This document shows positions 17,603-26,166 of a stretch of DNA of 64,000 nt, piece after piece. The position numbers and the translations under genes were made by a program. The stretch is taken from the NCBI RefSeq assembly GCF_019263705.2, contig NZ_JADQDK010000001.1, forward strand, positions 6,209,230 to 6,273,229, read 5' to 3'. The DNA is from Pseudonocardia abyssalis (GTDB lineage Bacteria > Actinomycetota > Actinomycetes > Mycobacteriales > Pseudonocardiaceae). Numbering within the stretch: position 1 is the first letter of the stretch; every line of letters begins with the position of its first letter. A model generated the notes under the pieces. It made no database searches and was not told the DNA's origin. It saw nothing but the letters and a program-made list of their open reading frames with translations.

Positions 17603-17633
17603 CGCGAGTCGCTGGTTCCGCGCCCGCGGGTCG
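17603..17633 (+). repeat. CGCGAGTCG-type 31-bp dispersed repeat
   Basis: This 31-bp segment starts CGCGAGTCGCTG and ends CCCGCGGGTCG. It closely matches the copy at 7828-7858. It lies 26 bp after the menC stop. Confidence 0.55.
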
Positions 17634-17671
17634 GGGCGGTGCCTCGCGGGTCGGGGCGGCGCCCATCCGGG

Positions 17672-17716
17672 CTCGCGCACGTACCGGCGGCTCGCGCACC
17701 GCCGGACGTGCGCGAG
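17672..17716 (+). terminator. Long GC-rich hairpin downstream of menC
   Basis: CTCGCGCACGT (17672-17682), a bulged A and CCGGCGG (17684-17690) pair with CCGCCGG (17699-17705) and ACGTGCGCGAG (17706-17716). This gives 18 bp with an 8-base loop. There is no U tract, as is usual in high-GC actinobacteria. Its place between two same-strand genes fits a terminator. Confidence 0.6.
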
Positions 17717-17871
17717 ACGCCGGTCGGTGCGCGGGCCCTGTGCCCTGCGCACCGATACGCACCAGCCGTCTCCGCCGGTGCGTGGGTGTGCGCAGTGCAA
17801 GGCCGGGCACGCGGGGCGGGGTGGCCACCGTCACCGGGCGCCGGGTCCACCCGGCGCCTAGCGTGGCCGCC

Positions 17872-18798
17872 ATGTCGGTGATCGTCGTGGGGGCCGGGAT
17901 CGCCGGGATCGCGTGTGCGCGGGAGGTGGCGGCCGCGGGGCTGCCGGTGCGGGTGCTGGAGCGCGCGCGGGTCGTCGGCGGGCGGATGTCGAGCAGGCGC
18001 CTCGCCGGACGTCCGGTGGACCTCGGCGCGGCCTACTTCACCGCGCGCGACCCGGAGTTCACCGCGGTAGTCCAGGGCTGGCAGGACGCCGGCCTGGTCC
18101 GGGAGTGGACCTCCGAACCCGCCGTGCTCGGCAACGGGAAGCGGGGCAGCGCCCCCGGACCCGTCCGCTATGCCGCACCGGGCGGGCTCCGCAGCCTGGT
18201 CGCCGACCTCGCGACGGGCCTCGACGTCCGTCTCGGGCACGAGGTCACCCGCGTCGGCCCCGGCCCGGTCGTCGACGGAGAGTCCGCCGACACCGTCGTC
18301 CTCGCCATGCCGGACCCGCAGTCCGCGCGGCTGCTGGGCACACCGTCGCCGTCCCCCGAGTGGACACCGGTGATCGCCGTCGCCGCGGGGTGGTCCCGAC
18401 GCCGGTGGGACGACCTGCCGGTCGCGTTCGTCAACGACCATCCCGTGCTCACGCTCGTCGCCGACGACGGCGCCCGCCGCGGTGACGGCGCCCCGGTGCT
18501 GGTCTCCCACACCGTCGCCGACGTCGCCCGCGACCACGACACGGACCCGGACTCGGCCGTCCCGCTCGTCCTCGACGCGCTGGCCGGACTCCTCGGCGTG
18601 TCGGTCGAGCCGGAGTGGACCTACGCCCACCGCTGGCGCTACGCCTCCCCGGCGCGGGATCGGGACGAGCCCTTCCACCTCGGTGACGACGGCATCGCGT
18701 TCGCCGGCGACGGCTGGGGCACGCCGAAGGTCGAGACGGCGTGGCGCTCCGGGACGCTCCTGGGGCGGGCACTCGCGGCCCGCGCCTCGGCGGATTAG
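17872..18798 (+). CDS. FAD-dependent amine oxidase-like/renalase-like oxidoreductase
   Basis: A 308-residue flavoprotein. The N-terminal dinucleotide-binding motif VIVVGAGIAGIACAREVA is followed by LERARVVGGRMSSRR and the substrate-domain start DLGAAYFTARDPEF. The C-terminal FAD contact is GIAFAGDGWGTPKVETAWRS. This order matches renalase-like NAD(P)/FAD oxidoreductases, whose substrate in bacteria is generally unknown. The next gene starts 10 bases downstream, so the three genes to 21.6 kb probably form one transcription unit. Confidence 0.8.
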   Translation: MSVIVVGAGIAGIACAREVAAAGLPVRVLERARVVGGRMSSRRLAGRPVDLGAAYFTARDPEFTAVVQGWQDAGLVREWTSEPAVLGNGKRGSAPGPVRYAAPGGLRSLVADLATGLDVRLGHEVTRVGPGPVVDGESADTVVLAMPDPQSARLLGTPSPSPEWTPVIAVAAGWSRRRWDDLPVAFVNDHPVLTLVADDGARRGDGAPVLVSHTVADVARDHDTDPDSAVPLVLDALAGLLGVSVEPEWTYAHRWRYASPARDRDEPFHLGDDGIAFAGDGWGTPKVETAWRSGTLLGRALAARASAD

Positions 18799-18808
18799 CG
18801 TCGGCGCC

Positions 18809-20185
18809 ATGACGGTGCTCGACGACCTGCGCGCCGCACTGCCGGCGCGGCACCTGCTCACCGACCCCGACACGGTCGCCCCCTACCTGCACGACGAGGC
18901 CGAGTGGGCGCCGCACGGGGCCGCGGTGGCGGTGGCCCGCCCGGCCACGACCGCCGAGGTGGCCGCGATCGTCACCGCGTGCGCAGCGCACGGCGTCCCG
19001 GTCGTCACGCGTGGGGCGGGCACCGGGCTGTCCGGCGGCGCCAACGCCGTCGAGGGGTGCGTGGTCCTGTCCACCGAGCGGATGCGCGACATCGTCGAGA
19101 TCGACCCGGCGGAGCGACTCGCCGTCGTGCAGCCGGGCGTCGTCAACGACGACCTGCGCTCGGCCGCGGCGAAGGAGGGCCTCTGGTACCCGCCGGACCC
19201 GGCGAGCGCCCCCTGGTCGACCATCGGCGGCAACGTCGCCACCAACGCGGGCGGCCTGTGCTGCGTCAAGTACGGCGTGACCCGCGACTACGTGCTCGCG
19301 CTGGAGGTCGTGCTCGCCGACGGCCAGGTCGTGCGGCTGGGTCGGCGCACCGCGAAGGGCGTCGTCGGCTACGACCTGGCGGGGCTGATGGTCGGGTCGG
19401 AGGGCACGCTCGGTGTCGTCACCGAGGTGACGGTCAAGCTGCGGCCCGCGCGGACCACCGCCCCACGCACCGTCGTCGGCTTCTTCGACACGCTCCCCGC
19501 GGCGGGCGACGCCATCTCGCGCGTCACCGCCGCCGGGCTGCAGCCGGCGATCTTCGAGCTCGTCGACCGCGTGTGCCTCAAGGCCGTCAACGACTGGAAG
19601 CGGGCCGGTCTCCCCGAGGATGCCGCCGTGCTGCTGCTCGCCCAGACCGACCTCCCGGAACCCGCAGCGGAGTACGAGGCGGCGGCGATCCACGCCGAGT
19701 TCCTGGCCGCGGGGGCGAGCGACGCGCTGGTGTCGACCGACCCGGTCGAGGCCGAGGCCCTGTTCGACGCGCGGCGCCTCGCCTACCCGGCGCTCGAGCA
19801 GCTCGGCCAGGCCATGCTGACCGAGGACGTCTGCCTGCCCCGCGGCCGGATCGCCGAGATGCTGACGAGGATCGAGGAGATCGCCGCGCGCCGCGACGTC
19901 GTGATCGCCACCGTCGCGCACGCGGGCGACGGCAACCTGCACCCGCTGATGCTCACCCCGCACGGCGACGACGCGGCCCGCATCCGTACGCAGGCCGCGT
20001 TCGACGACATCGTCGACGCCGCGCTCGACCTCGGCGGCACCGTCACCGGCGAGCACGGCGTCGGACTGCTCAAGCGCGACGGGGCCCTGCGCGAGCTCGG
20101 CCCGGCCGTCGTCGCGATGCACCGCGCCGTCAAGGCGGCCCTGGATCCGCGCGGGATCCTCAACCCGGGCAAGGTGATCGCGTGA
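18809..20185 (+). CDS. FAD-linked oxidase, glycolate/D-lactate oxidase subunit GlcD-like
   Basis: A 458-residue FAD_binding_4 oxidase acting on a 2-hydroxy acid. The FAD pyrophosphate loop is VVTRGAGTGLSGGANAVEG. The middle contains GGNVATNAGGLCCVKYGVTR and GYDLAGLMVGSEGTLGVVTE. The C-terminal cap holds VATVAHAGDGNLHPLM, GTVTGEHGVGLLK and LDPRGILNPGKV, matching GlcD throughout. No GlcE or GlcF partner is nearby, so it may work alone. The stop overlaps the ligase start (GTGA). Confidence 0.88.
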   Translation: MTVLDDLRAALPARHLLTDPDTVAPYLHDEAEWAPHGAAVAVARPATTAEVAAIVTACAAHGVPVVTRGAGTGLSGGANAVEGCVVLSTERMRDIVEIDPAERLAVVQPGVVNDDLRSAAAKEGLWYPPDPASAPWSTIGGNVATNAGGLCCVKYGVTRDYVLALEVVLADGQVVRLGRRTAKGVVGYDLAGLMVGSEGTLGVVTEVTVKLRPARTTAPRTVVGFFDTLPAAGDAISRVTAAGLQPAIFELVDRVCLKAVNDWKRAGLPEDAAVLLLAQTDLPEPAAEYEAAAIHAEFLAAGASDALVSTDPVEAEALFDARRLAYPALEQLGQAMLTEDVCLPRGRIAEMLTRIEEIAARRDVVIATVAHAGDGNLHPLMLTPHGDDAARIRTQAAFDDIVDAALDLGGTVTGEHGVGLLKRDGALRELGPAVVAMHRAVKAALDPRGILNPGKVIA

Positions 20186-21591
20186 CCGTCCTCCCCACGC
20201 TCCTCGACCCGACCGACCGCCCCGCCCTGCGCGCGGGCGACGACTCGTTGACGCACTCGGAGCTGGCGTCGGTCGCCGACGCGCTGGCCGAGCGGATCCG
20301 GGCGGCCGGACCGAAGCGGATCGCGGTGCACGCGGTGCCGGGGATCCACACGGCGGTCGCGGTGGCGTCGGCGGTGCTCGCCGGGGTGCCCGCGGTGCCC
20401 GTCAACCCGAAGCTGGGGGAGCGCGAGCTGGCCCACGTCCTCGCCGACTCCGAGCCCGGTGCGGTGCTCGCGGCCCCCGGCGCCGTCCTCCCCGGCGGGC
20501 TGGCGGATCTCCCGCGGATCGACGTCGAGCTCAGCAGCACCGGTGGCGGCGCGCCCCCGCGCGACCCGGGGCCGGCCGCGCCCGCGCTCGTCGTCTACAC
20601 CTCGGGGACCACCGGCCCGCCCAAGGGCGCGGTGCTCTCCCGTGGGGCCGTCGCGGCCAACCTCGACGCCCTCGCCGACGCCTGGTCCTGGACCGGCGAC
20701 GACGTGCTCGTCCACGCCCTCCCGCTGTTCCACGTGCACGGGCTCGTGCTGGGGGTGCTCGGACCGCTGCGCCGCGGAGGGTCGTTGCACCACCTCCCCG
20801 CCCTCGACGCCGGCGCGCTCGCCGACGCCGTCGACGGCGGCGCCACGATGGTGTTCGGCGTGCCGACGCAGTACCACCGCCTCGCCGACCAGCTCCAGGA
20901 CGACCCGGACGCCGCGAAGCGGATCGGCCGCGCCCGGCTGCTCGTCTCGGGCTCCGCGGCGCTCACCGCCGTCGACCACACCCGCCTGCGCGCCGCCACC
21001 GGCCTCGCCGTCCGCGAGCGCTACGGGCTCACCGAGTCGCTCATCCTCACCGCCGTGCGCGCCGACGAGGAGCCCGAGCCCGGCACCGTCGGCCGCCCGC
21101 TCGCCGGGACCGAGGTGCGCCTGGACCCGGTCGAGGGCGACCCGGACCTGGGCACCGTCCACGCACGCGGCCCCGGCCTGTTCGACGGGTACCTCAACCG
21201 CGGCGGCGGCACGGACCACGACGGCTGGTTCGCCACCGGCGACATCGGTCGCTGGACGGAGTCGGGGGCGCTCGCGCTCGTCGGCCGGCACTCCACCGAC
21301 CTGATCAAGTCCGGCGGCTACAAGATCGGCGCGGGGGAGATCGAGAACGCGCTGCTGGAGCACCCCGGCGTCGCCGAGGCCGCGGTGTTCGGCCTGCCCG
21401 ACGAGGACCTGGGGGAGCGGGTCGTCGCGGTCGTCGTCGCCGCGGGGGATGTGCCCGTCGAGCAGGAGCTGATCGACCACGTCGCCGCCCAGCTCGCCCC
21501 GCACAAGCGCCCGCGGGAGGTGCGGTTCGTCGACGTGCTGCCGCGTAACGACATGGGCAAGGTGCTCAAGTCCCGTTTACGGGAGGGCTGA
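20182..21591 (+). CDS. Acyl-CoA ligase of the AMP-binding family (FadD36-like)
   Basis: A 469-residue adenylate-forming ligase, short for the family and close in length to mycobacterial FadD36 or malonyl-CoA synthetases. It contains LVVYTSGTTGPPKGAVLSRG, the FHVHGLVLGVLGPLRRGG region, ERYGLTESLI, the hinge DLIKSGGYKIGAGEIENALL and C-terminal LPRNDMGKVLKSRLRE with the catalytic lysine. GTG at 20,182 overlaps the previous stop. With the GlcD-like enzyme it may serve the oxidation and activation of a small acid; the substrate is inferred only from position. Confidence 0.85.
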   Translation: MTVLPTLLDPTDRPALRAGDDSLTHSELASVADALAERIRAAGPKRIAVHAVPGIHTAVAVASAVLAGVPAVPVNPKLGERELAHVLADSEPGAVLAAPGAVLPGGLADLPRIDVELSSTGGGAPPRDPGPAAPALVVYTSGTTGPPKGAVLSRGAVAANLDALADAWSWTGDDVLVHALPLFHVHGLVLGVLGPLRRGGSLHHLPALDAGALADAVDGGATMVFGVPTQYHRLADQLQDDPDAAKRIGRARLLVSGSAALTAVDHTRLRAATGLAVRERYGLTESLILTAVRADEEPEPGTVGRPLAGTEVRLDPVEGDPDLGTVHARGPGLFDGYLNRGGGTDHDGWFATGDIGRWTESGALALVGRHSTDLIKSGGYKIGAGEIENALLEHPGVAEAAVFGLPDEDLGERVVAVVVAAGDVPVEQELIDHVAAQLAPHKRPREVRFVDVLPRNDMGKVLKSRLREG

Positions 21592-21610
21592 GACCGGGCA
21601 CTCCGGTTCA

Positions 21611-23065
21611 ATGCCGAAGACGACCGCAGCCCCGCCCACGCCCCTGCACTTCCGAGGCGCCGCCGAGGCCGGATCGCCCCGGCTGGCCGGCCTGCCGGGG
21701 GTGCACCGTGAGGAGCCGTCGCCGGTGGTGGTGCTCGAGGTCGAGCGCTACGACACCGACGACCTGCGCCTGTCCGTGGCCGGGATCACGTTGTCCCTGC
21801 ACCGGGGAGACGGGCCTGCGCAGTGGAACCTGGACCTCCCCGACGGCGACCACGACGAGCGTCTGCGCGTGCCCGTCGCGGCCGACGCGCCGGAACCCGC
21901 CCCGGTGCCCGCGCAGATCGACGAGCTGATCCGCGGCGCCGCCCGCGACCGCGCGGTGCGCCCCGTCGGCCGCGCCCGCACGACCCGCGCGGTGACGCGC
22001 CTGCTCTCGCAGGACGACACCGTCGTCGCCGAGGTCGTGCACGACCATGTCTCGGTGGCCACGCTGGGCCGCTCCACCGACGTCCGCACCTGGACCGAGG
22101 CAGCGCTCGACCTGCGGGCCGGGGCCCCGGACGGCCTGGCAGGCCGCCTCGCCGAGTCCGGCCTGACCCCCGCCCCTCCCGGCGTCGAGGCCGAGCTGGA
22201 CCGCCTGCTCCGCCCCGCCCGCCCGCGTCGGGCCCGGGTCGGGAAGAAGGGGTCCGCCGGTGCCGTGCTGATGACCTACGTCGCCGCGCAGGCCGACCGC
22301 ATCGCCGCCGAGGACCTGCGCGTGCGCCGCGACGAGCCCGACGCGGTGCACCAGCTGCGGGTCGCCGCGCGCCGGATGCGCAGCGCGTTGCAGGCCTACC
22401 GGCCACTGCTCGACGCCGAGCGCACCGAGCCCGTCGTCGACGCGCTGCGCGGGTTCGGCCAGGCCCTCGCCCCCGCCCGCGACGCCGAGGTGCTCCGCGA
22501 GCGGGTGCTCGCCGGACTCGCCGCGCTGCCGCCCGAGCTGCGGTTGGGTCACGCCGAGGCGTTCGCGACCCGGCACTTCGCCCGCATCGAGGCCGAGGCA
22601 CGTGCGGCCGTCCTCACCGAACTCGACGGCGAGCGCTACGCCGCCCTGCGCAGCGCGCTCGACGCCCTGCTGGAGGAGCCGCCGCTGACGAAGGCGGCGC
22701 GGGGGAAGTCGGGGCTGAAGGCCGGGGTCGCGCGGGCGACGAAGCGGCTGACCCGGGCCGTCGACGTCGCGGTGCAGTCCGGCCCGGAGCAGACCGAGGC
22801 CGTGCACGCGGCACGCAAGGCGGGCAAGCGGTTGCGCTACGCCACCGAGGTCGCGGGCACGAAGGACAAGGGACTCAAGCACCTGCAGAAGGCGCTGGGG
22901 GAGCACCAGGACGCCGTCGTCGCGAGCGCGACACTGCGCGAGCTGGGCGCCGCGGCCCACGCGAGCGGGGAGAACGGGTTCAGCTTCGGCGTACTGCTGG
23001 GCCGTGACGTCGAGCGGGCCGCGCGGATCGAGCACGACCTACCGCGGCTCTGGGCCCGCCGCTGA
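21611..23065 (+). CDS. CYTH-like and CHAD domain protein
   Basis: A 484-residue protein. The first roughly 190 residues resemble a degenerate CYTH/triphosphate tunnel domain (VVVLEVERYDTDDLRLSVAG). From about residue 220 to the end there is a helical CHAD domain with the conserved histidine and arginine helices DAVHQLRVAARRMRSALQAY and AVHAARKAGKRLRYATE. CHAD proteins bind polyphosphate, and CYTH-CHAD fusions are linked to polyphosphate and nucleotide metabolism. The CYTH basic and acidic tunnel residues are not clearly visible. Its 3' end overlaps the convergent gene by 27 bp. Confidence 0.8.
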   Translation: MPKTTAAPPTPLHFRGAAEAGSPRLAGLPGVHREEPSPVVVLEVERYDTDDLRLSVAGITLSLHRGDGPAQWNLDLPDGDHDERLRVPVAADAPEPAPVPAQIDELIRGAARDRAVRPVGRARTTRAVTRLLSQDDTVVAEVVHDHVSVATLGRSTDVRTWTEAALDLRAGAPDGLAGRLAESGLTPAPPGVEAELDRLLRPARPRRARVGKKGSAGAVLMTYVAAQADRIAAEDLRVRRDEPDAVHQLRVAARRMRSALQAYRPLLDAERTEPVVDALRGFGQALAPARDAEVLRERVLAGLAALPPELRLGHAEAFATRHFARIEAEARAAVLTELDGERYAALRSALDALLEEPPLTKAARGKSGLKAGVARATKRLTRAVDVAVQSGPEQTEAVHAARKAGKRLRYATEVAGTKDKGLKHLQKALGEHQDAVVASATLRELGAAAHASGENGFSFGVLLGRDVERAARIEHDLPRLWARR

Positions 23066-23533
23066 GTCCTCGCGCAGCTGGATCGCCAGGTGCACCAGGG
23101 GTGGGGCGACCGCGGCGGGCAGGCCGACGGACAGCGCGACGTCGAGCTCGGCCCACGTGCGGTCGCCCACCCCGCGCAGCAGGACCACGAACCAGTCGGG
23201 CGACTCCCGGCGCAGCGCGTCGACGACCCGTGGTTCGTCGGTGGCCACCACCGGGAGCTGCCCGGCCTCGCGGGCCGCGGTCAGGCGCACGTGGTCGAGG
23301 ACGAACCGGGTGCGGCCGCGCCGGTACTCGACGAGCACCTGCGCCCAGGACCGCAGGTCCTCGAGGTGGCCGGTGGTGACGCGCTCGCTGTCGGCGCCCT
23401 CGCCCGGCCCGTCGGTCAACGCCGGACAGCGCGCGTAGCGCCTGGCCAGGGTCGTGAGCCCGAACGCCGCGGTGCGCAGGTCGGCCGCGACGGATCCGAC
23501 GAGGAGGACTCCACGGGCTTCCACGACGTCCAC
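23039..23533 (-). CDS. Conserved hypothetical protein
   Basis: A 164-residue protein that I do not recognise. It starts VDVVEARGVLLVGSVAADLR and has a basic central segment (VLVEYRRGRTRFVLDHVRLT) and a hydrophobic C-terminal part (VALSVGLPAAVAPPLVHLAI), with no clear signal peptide or catalytic motif. GTG at 23,533 is preferred because a longer version would read into low-complexity Arg-rich sequence; GTG at 23,524 is an alternative. It is convergent with the CHAD gene, and its start lies 20 bp from the divergent PHP gene, so the two may share a promoter region. Confidence 0.6.
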   Translation of the reverse strand: MDVVEARGVLLVGSVAADLRTAAFGLTTLARRYARCPALTDGPGEGADSERVTTGHLEDLRSWAQVLVEYRRGRTRFVLDHVRLTAAREAGQLPVVATDEPRVVDALRRESPDWFVVLLRGVGDRTWAELDVALSVGLPAAVAPPLVHLAIQLREDSAAGPEPR

Positions 23534-23553
23534 CGTAGGGCAGGATCGGGCCG

Positions 23554-24576
23554 GTGAGCGACGACCGCGACCCCGTGGCCGACCTGCGCCGGGTGGCCTT
23601 CCTGCTGGAACGTGCGCACGAGTCCACCTACCGCGTCCGTGCGTTCCGTACCGCCGCCGCCGTGCTGGCGAGGAAGGAGCGCGGGGAGCTGACGCGGCTC
23701 GCACTGTCCGGCGAGCTGGTGCGGCTCAAGGGGGTCGGGGAGGTGACGGCGCGGTGCGTCGTCGAGTCGCTGACCGGTGAGGAGCCGGTGTACCTGCGCC
23801 GCCTCGAGGCGACGGAGGGCACACCGCTCGACGCGGCTGCGCTGGCCCTGAAGGACGCGCTGCGCGGCGACTGCCACAGCCACACCGACGCCTCCGACGG
23901 TGGCTCACCGCTGCGCGAGATGGTGGAGACGGCGCGGGCGCTCGGGCACTCCTACCTCGTCGTCACCGACCACTCGCCGCGCCTGACCGTGGCCAACGGG
24001 CTCTCGCCGGAGCGGTTGCGGGCGCAGCTGGAGCAGATCGCTGAGCTCAACGCCGAACTGACGGACTTCCGCGTCCTCACCGGCATCGAGGTCGACATCC
24101 TCGACGACGGCGCGCTCGACCAGGACCCGGACCTGCTCGACCAGCTCGACGTCGTCGTCGCCAGCGTGCACTCCAAGCTGCGGATGCCGCGGGCGGAGAT
24201 GACCGAGCGGATGCTGACGGCTGTCGCGAACCCGCACGTCGACGTGCTGGGGCACTGCACCGGACGGATGGTCATGGGCAAGCGGAAGCGTCCGGAGTCG
24301 GAGTTCGACGCCGACCGGGTCTTCGCGGCCTGCGCGGAGTACGGCGTGGCGGTGGAGGTCAACTCCCGGCCCGAGCGGCTCGACCCGCCGAAGCGCCTGC
24401 TGCGCCTCGCCGTCGAGGCGGGCTGCGAGTTCACGATCGACACCGACGCCCACGCCCCCGGCCAGCTCGACTGGCTCGGCAACGGCTGTGAGCGCGCGGT
24501 CGCCTGCGCGGTGCCGCCCGACCGCGTCCTCAACACCTGGCCCGTCGAGAGGCTCCTGGACCGCACCCGCGCCTGA
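23554..24576 (+). CDS. PHP-domain phosphoesterase with helix-hairpin-helix N-terminus (PolX-like, no polymerase domain)
   Basis: A 340-residue protein. Residues 1-90 resemble the 8-kDa/HhH part of PolX (FLLERAHESTYRVRAFRTAA, then LKGVGEVTARCVVESL). Residues about 105-335 are a PHP domain with metal ligands: DCHSHTDASDGGSPLREM, YLVVTDHSPRL, GIEVDIL, VVASVHSKLR, VLGHCTGRM and TIDTDAHAPGQLDWL. PHP domains are metal-dependent phosphoesterases or 3'-5' exonucleases. The nucleotidyltransferase palm of PolX is missing, so the protein may have a nuclease or histidinol-phosphatase-like role. The GTG start follows a weak Shine-Dalgarno. Confidence 0.85.
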   Translation: MSDDRDPVADLRRVAFLLERAHESTYRVRAFRTAAAVLARKERGELTRLALSGELVRLKGVGEVTARCVVESLTGEEPVYLRRLEATEGTPLDAAALALKDALRGDCHSHTDASDGGSPLREMVETARALGHSYLVVTDHSPRLTVANGLSPERLRAQLEQIAELNAELTDFRVLTGIEVDILDDGALDQDPDLLDQLDVVVASVHSKLRMPRAEMTERMLTAVANPHVDVLGHCTGRMVMGKRKRPESEFDADRVFAACAEYGVAVEVNSRPERLDPPKRLLRLAVEAGCEFTIDTDAHAPGQLDWLGNGCERAVACAVPPDRVLNTWPVERLLDRTRA

Positions 24577-24667
24577 TCGGCCGACTCACCGGCCCGAGGG
24601 CACCCTCGCAGGGCGCGCCGGCGAACTCGGGCGAACCTCACCCGGCGAGTGTGCCGCTCCCGCTCGG
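24573..24667. repeat. Single copies of the 22-bp repeat family
   Basis: CTGATCGGCCGACTCACCGG (24573-24592) is the inverse form of the 22-bp family. The unit at 24646-24667, starting CGAGTGTGCCG, is the direct form. They occupy the space between the PHP gene and the convergent cupin gene, and the first overlaps the PHP stop codon. Confidence 0.5.
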
Positions 24668-24676
24668 GGATCGGGG

Positions 24677-25054
24677 TCAGGCCAGTTCGAAGTCGGCGAA
24701 GTCGAAGCCGGGGGAGACCACGCAGCTGAGCAGGGCCGGGGCCGGGCCGAGGAGTCGGGCCGACTGCCAGGCGTCGGCGGGCACCGTCAGCTGCGGGGTG
24801 CCCGCGTCGAGCACCGACGCCCTCCCGTCGACCGTCAGCTCCACCGCCGAGCCCGAGTGCCACAGCCACAGCTCGGCCGAGGAGACGCGGTGCCGGGCCG
24901 ACACCGCGTCGAGGAGGTAGAGGATCGCCGTGGCACTCGGGCGCGTCCCCCGCGGCGTGTCGACGCACACCGGGGAGGTCCAGGTGCGCCGGTACCAACC
25001 CCCCTCGGGGTGGGGTACGAGGCCGTGAGCTGCAGCTTCCGGGGGAGCGGACAC
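24677..25054 (-). CDS. Cupin family protein (DUF985/Cupin_5)
   Basis: A 125-residue single-domain cupin. It has the family features LVPHPEGGWYRRTW near the start, TAILYLLDAV, ELWLWHSGSAVEL, WQSARLLGPAPALLSCVVSP and the closing GFDFADFELA. The function of DUF985 proteins is not established; some bind metal. GTG at 25,054 is chosen, since an upstream in-frame TTG at 25,072 adds only MRQNRG. It lies downstream of the sugar kinase but is separated from it by a strong hairpin. Confidence 0.8.
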   Translation of the reverse strand: MSAPPEAAAHGLVPHPEGGWYRRTWTSPVCVDTPRGTRPSATAILYLLDAVSARHRVSSAELWLWHSGSAVELTVDGRASVLDAGTPQLTVPADAWQSARLLGPAPALLSCVVSPGFDFADFELA

Positions 25055-25171
25055 CCCGCGATTCTGACGCAACGCGACGCGCCGACCCGATGGAGGGCCA
25101 CCCGGACCGGTGCCTGAGGTGGCGCCGGGGACCCTGCGCGGTCGATGATCGTGTCGGCCTTACGGCGGGCC

Positions 25172-25222
25172 CGTGGGTGGGGCGGCGGCGAAAAGATCTG
25201 GGGCGTCGCCGCCCCACCCACG
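25172..25222 (-). terminator. Perfect 16-bp stem-loop downstream of the sugar kinase
   Basis: CGTGGGTGGGGCGGCG (25172-25187) pairs perfectly with CGCCGCCCCACCCACG (25207-25222) across a 19-base loop. It begins 3 bases after the kinase stop on the minus strand, the expected position of its terminator. No U tract follows. Confidence 0.75.
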
Positions 25223-25224
25223 TT

Positions 25225-26166
25225 TCAGGCCAGTTCGGCCGCGGTGGGCGGGTCGGCCCCGCGCCGCGAGCAGGTGATCGCCGCAGCCCGGGCGGCGAGG
25301 TCGAGCAATGCGTCGAGGACGGCCGCGTCCAGGGCCCTCAGCTCGGCCCGGCGCGCAGCCCCGAGCAGGTCCCGGCCGTGCAGCCCGGCGAGCAGGGCCG
25401 CGGAGAACGTGTCTCCCGCGCCGACGGTGTCGACGACCGTCACCGGCACGCCCGGTCGCCGCGTCCGCAGTCCGGTGGCGGTACCGGCGAGCACGCCGTC
25501 GCCGCCCAGGGTGATCGCGACGACCGCGGGCCCGCGCGTGACCCAGTCCTCCAGCGCGGCCTCGGGGGTGAGGCCGAGCCACTCCAGGTCCTCCGAGCTG
25601 ACCTTGACGACGTCGGCCACGGCGAGCAGCGCGTGCACCCCCTCCAGCACGCCGGCCGGGTCCCCCATCAGCAGCGGGCGGCAGTTCGGGTCGTAGCTGA
25701 CGGTCGCGGTGGCCATGGCCCGCTCCAGCAGCGCGCGCAGCGGGCCGTCGCCGGGGGCGGTGGTGAGCGCGAGCGAGCCGGAGTGCACGGCGACGACCGG
25801 GCCGTCCAGCGCCCCGGCCAGCTCGGCGTCGGTCCACTGCCAGTCGGCGGTGGCGTCGACGCGGAAGTCGTAGCTGGGGACGCCGTCGTCGTCGACGGTC
25901 ACCAGCGCCATCGACGTCTGCTCGGTGGCGGCGACCGTGTGGTCGAGCGACACCCCGTTGTCGGCGAGGTGCGCGCGCATCCGGCGCCCGAGGGGGTCGT
26001 CGGCGAGGCGCGCGAGCATCCGCACCGGGACGCCGAGCCGGGCCAGCCCGACCGCGACGTTCGCCGGGCTCCCGCCGGGCGCGATCTCCAGGTAGCCGCC
26101 GACGGGGGCCGGGACGAGGTCGACGAGCGCCTCACCGGCGACCGCGACGATGCCCGTCTCAGCCAC
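25225..26166 (-). CDS. PfkB-family carbohydrate kinase (fructokinase/ribokinase-like)
   Basis: A 313-residue sugar kinase. It starts TGIVAVAGEALVDLVP, and PfkB signature 1 is EIAPGGSPANVAVGLARLG. Signature 2, with the catalytic Asp, is VVDTVGAGDTFSAALLAGL. Substrate-side residues SYDPNCRPLLM fit the fructokinase branch, but the exact sugar is not certain. The GTG at 26,166 overlaps the end of the SRPBCC gene by eight bases, so both are probably translated from one message; a strong hairpin follows the stop. Confidence 0.85.
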   Translation of the reverse strand: MAETGIVAVAGEALVDLVPAPVGGYLEIAPGGSPANVAVGLARLGVPVRMLARLADDPLGRRMRAHLADNGVSLDHTVAATEQTSMALVTVDDDGVPSYDFRVDATADWQWTDAELAGALDGPVVAVHSGSLALTTAPGDGPLRALLERAMATATVSYDPNCRPLLMGDPAGVLEGVHALLAVADVVKVSSEDLEWLGLTPEAALEDWVTRGPAVVAITLGGDGVLAGTATGLRTRRPGVPVTVVDTVGAGDTFSAALLAGLHGRDLLGAARRAELRALDAAVLDALLDLAARAAAITCSRRGADPPTAAELA

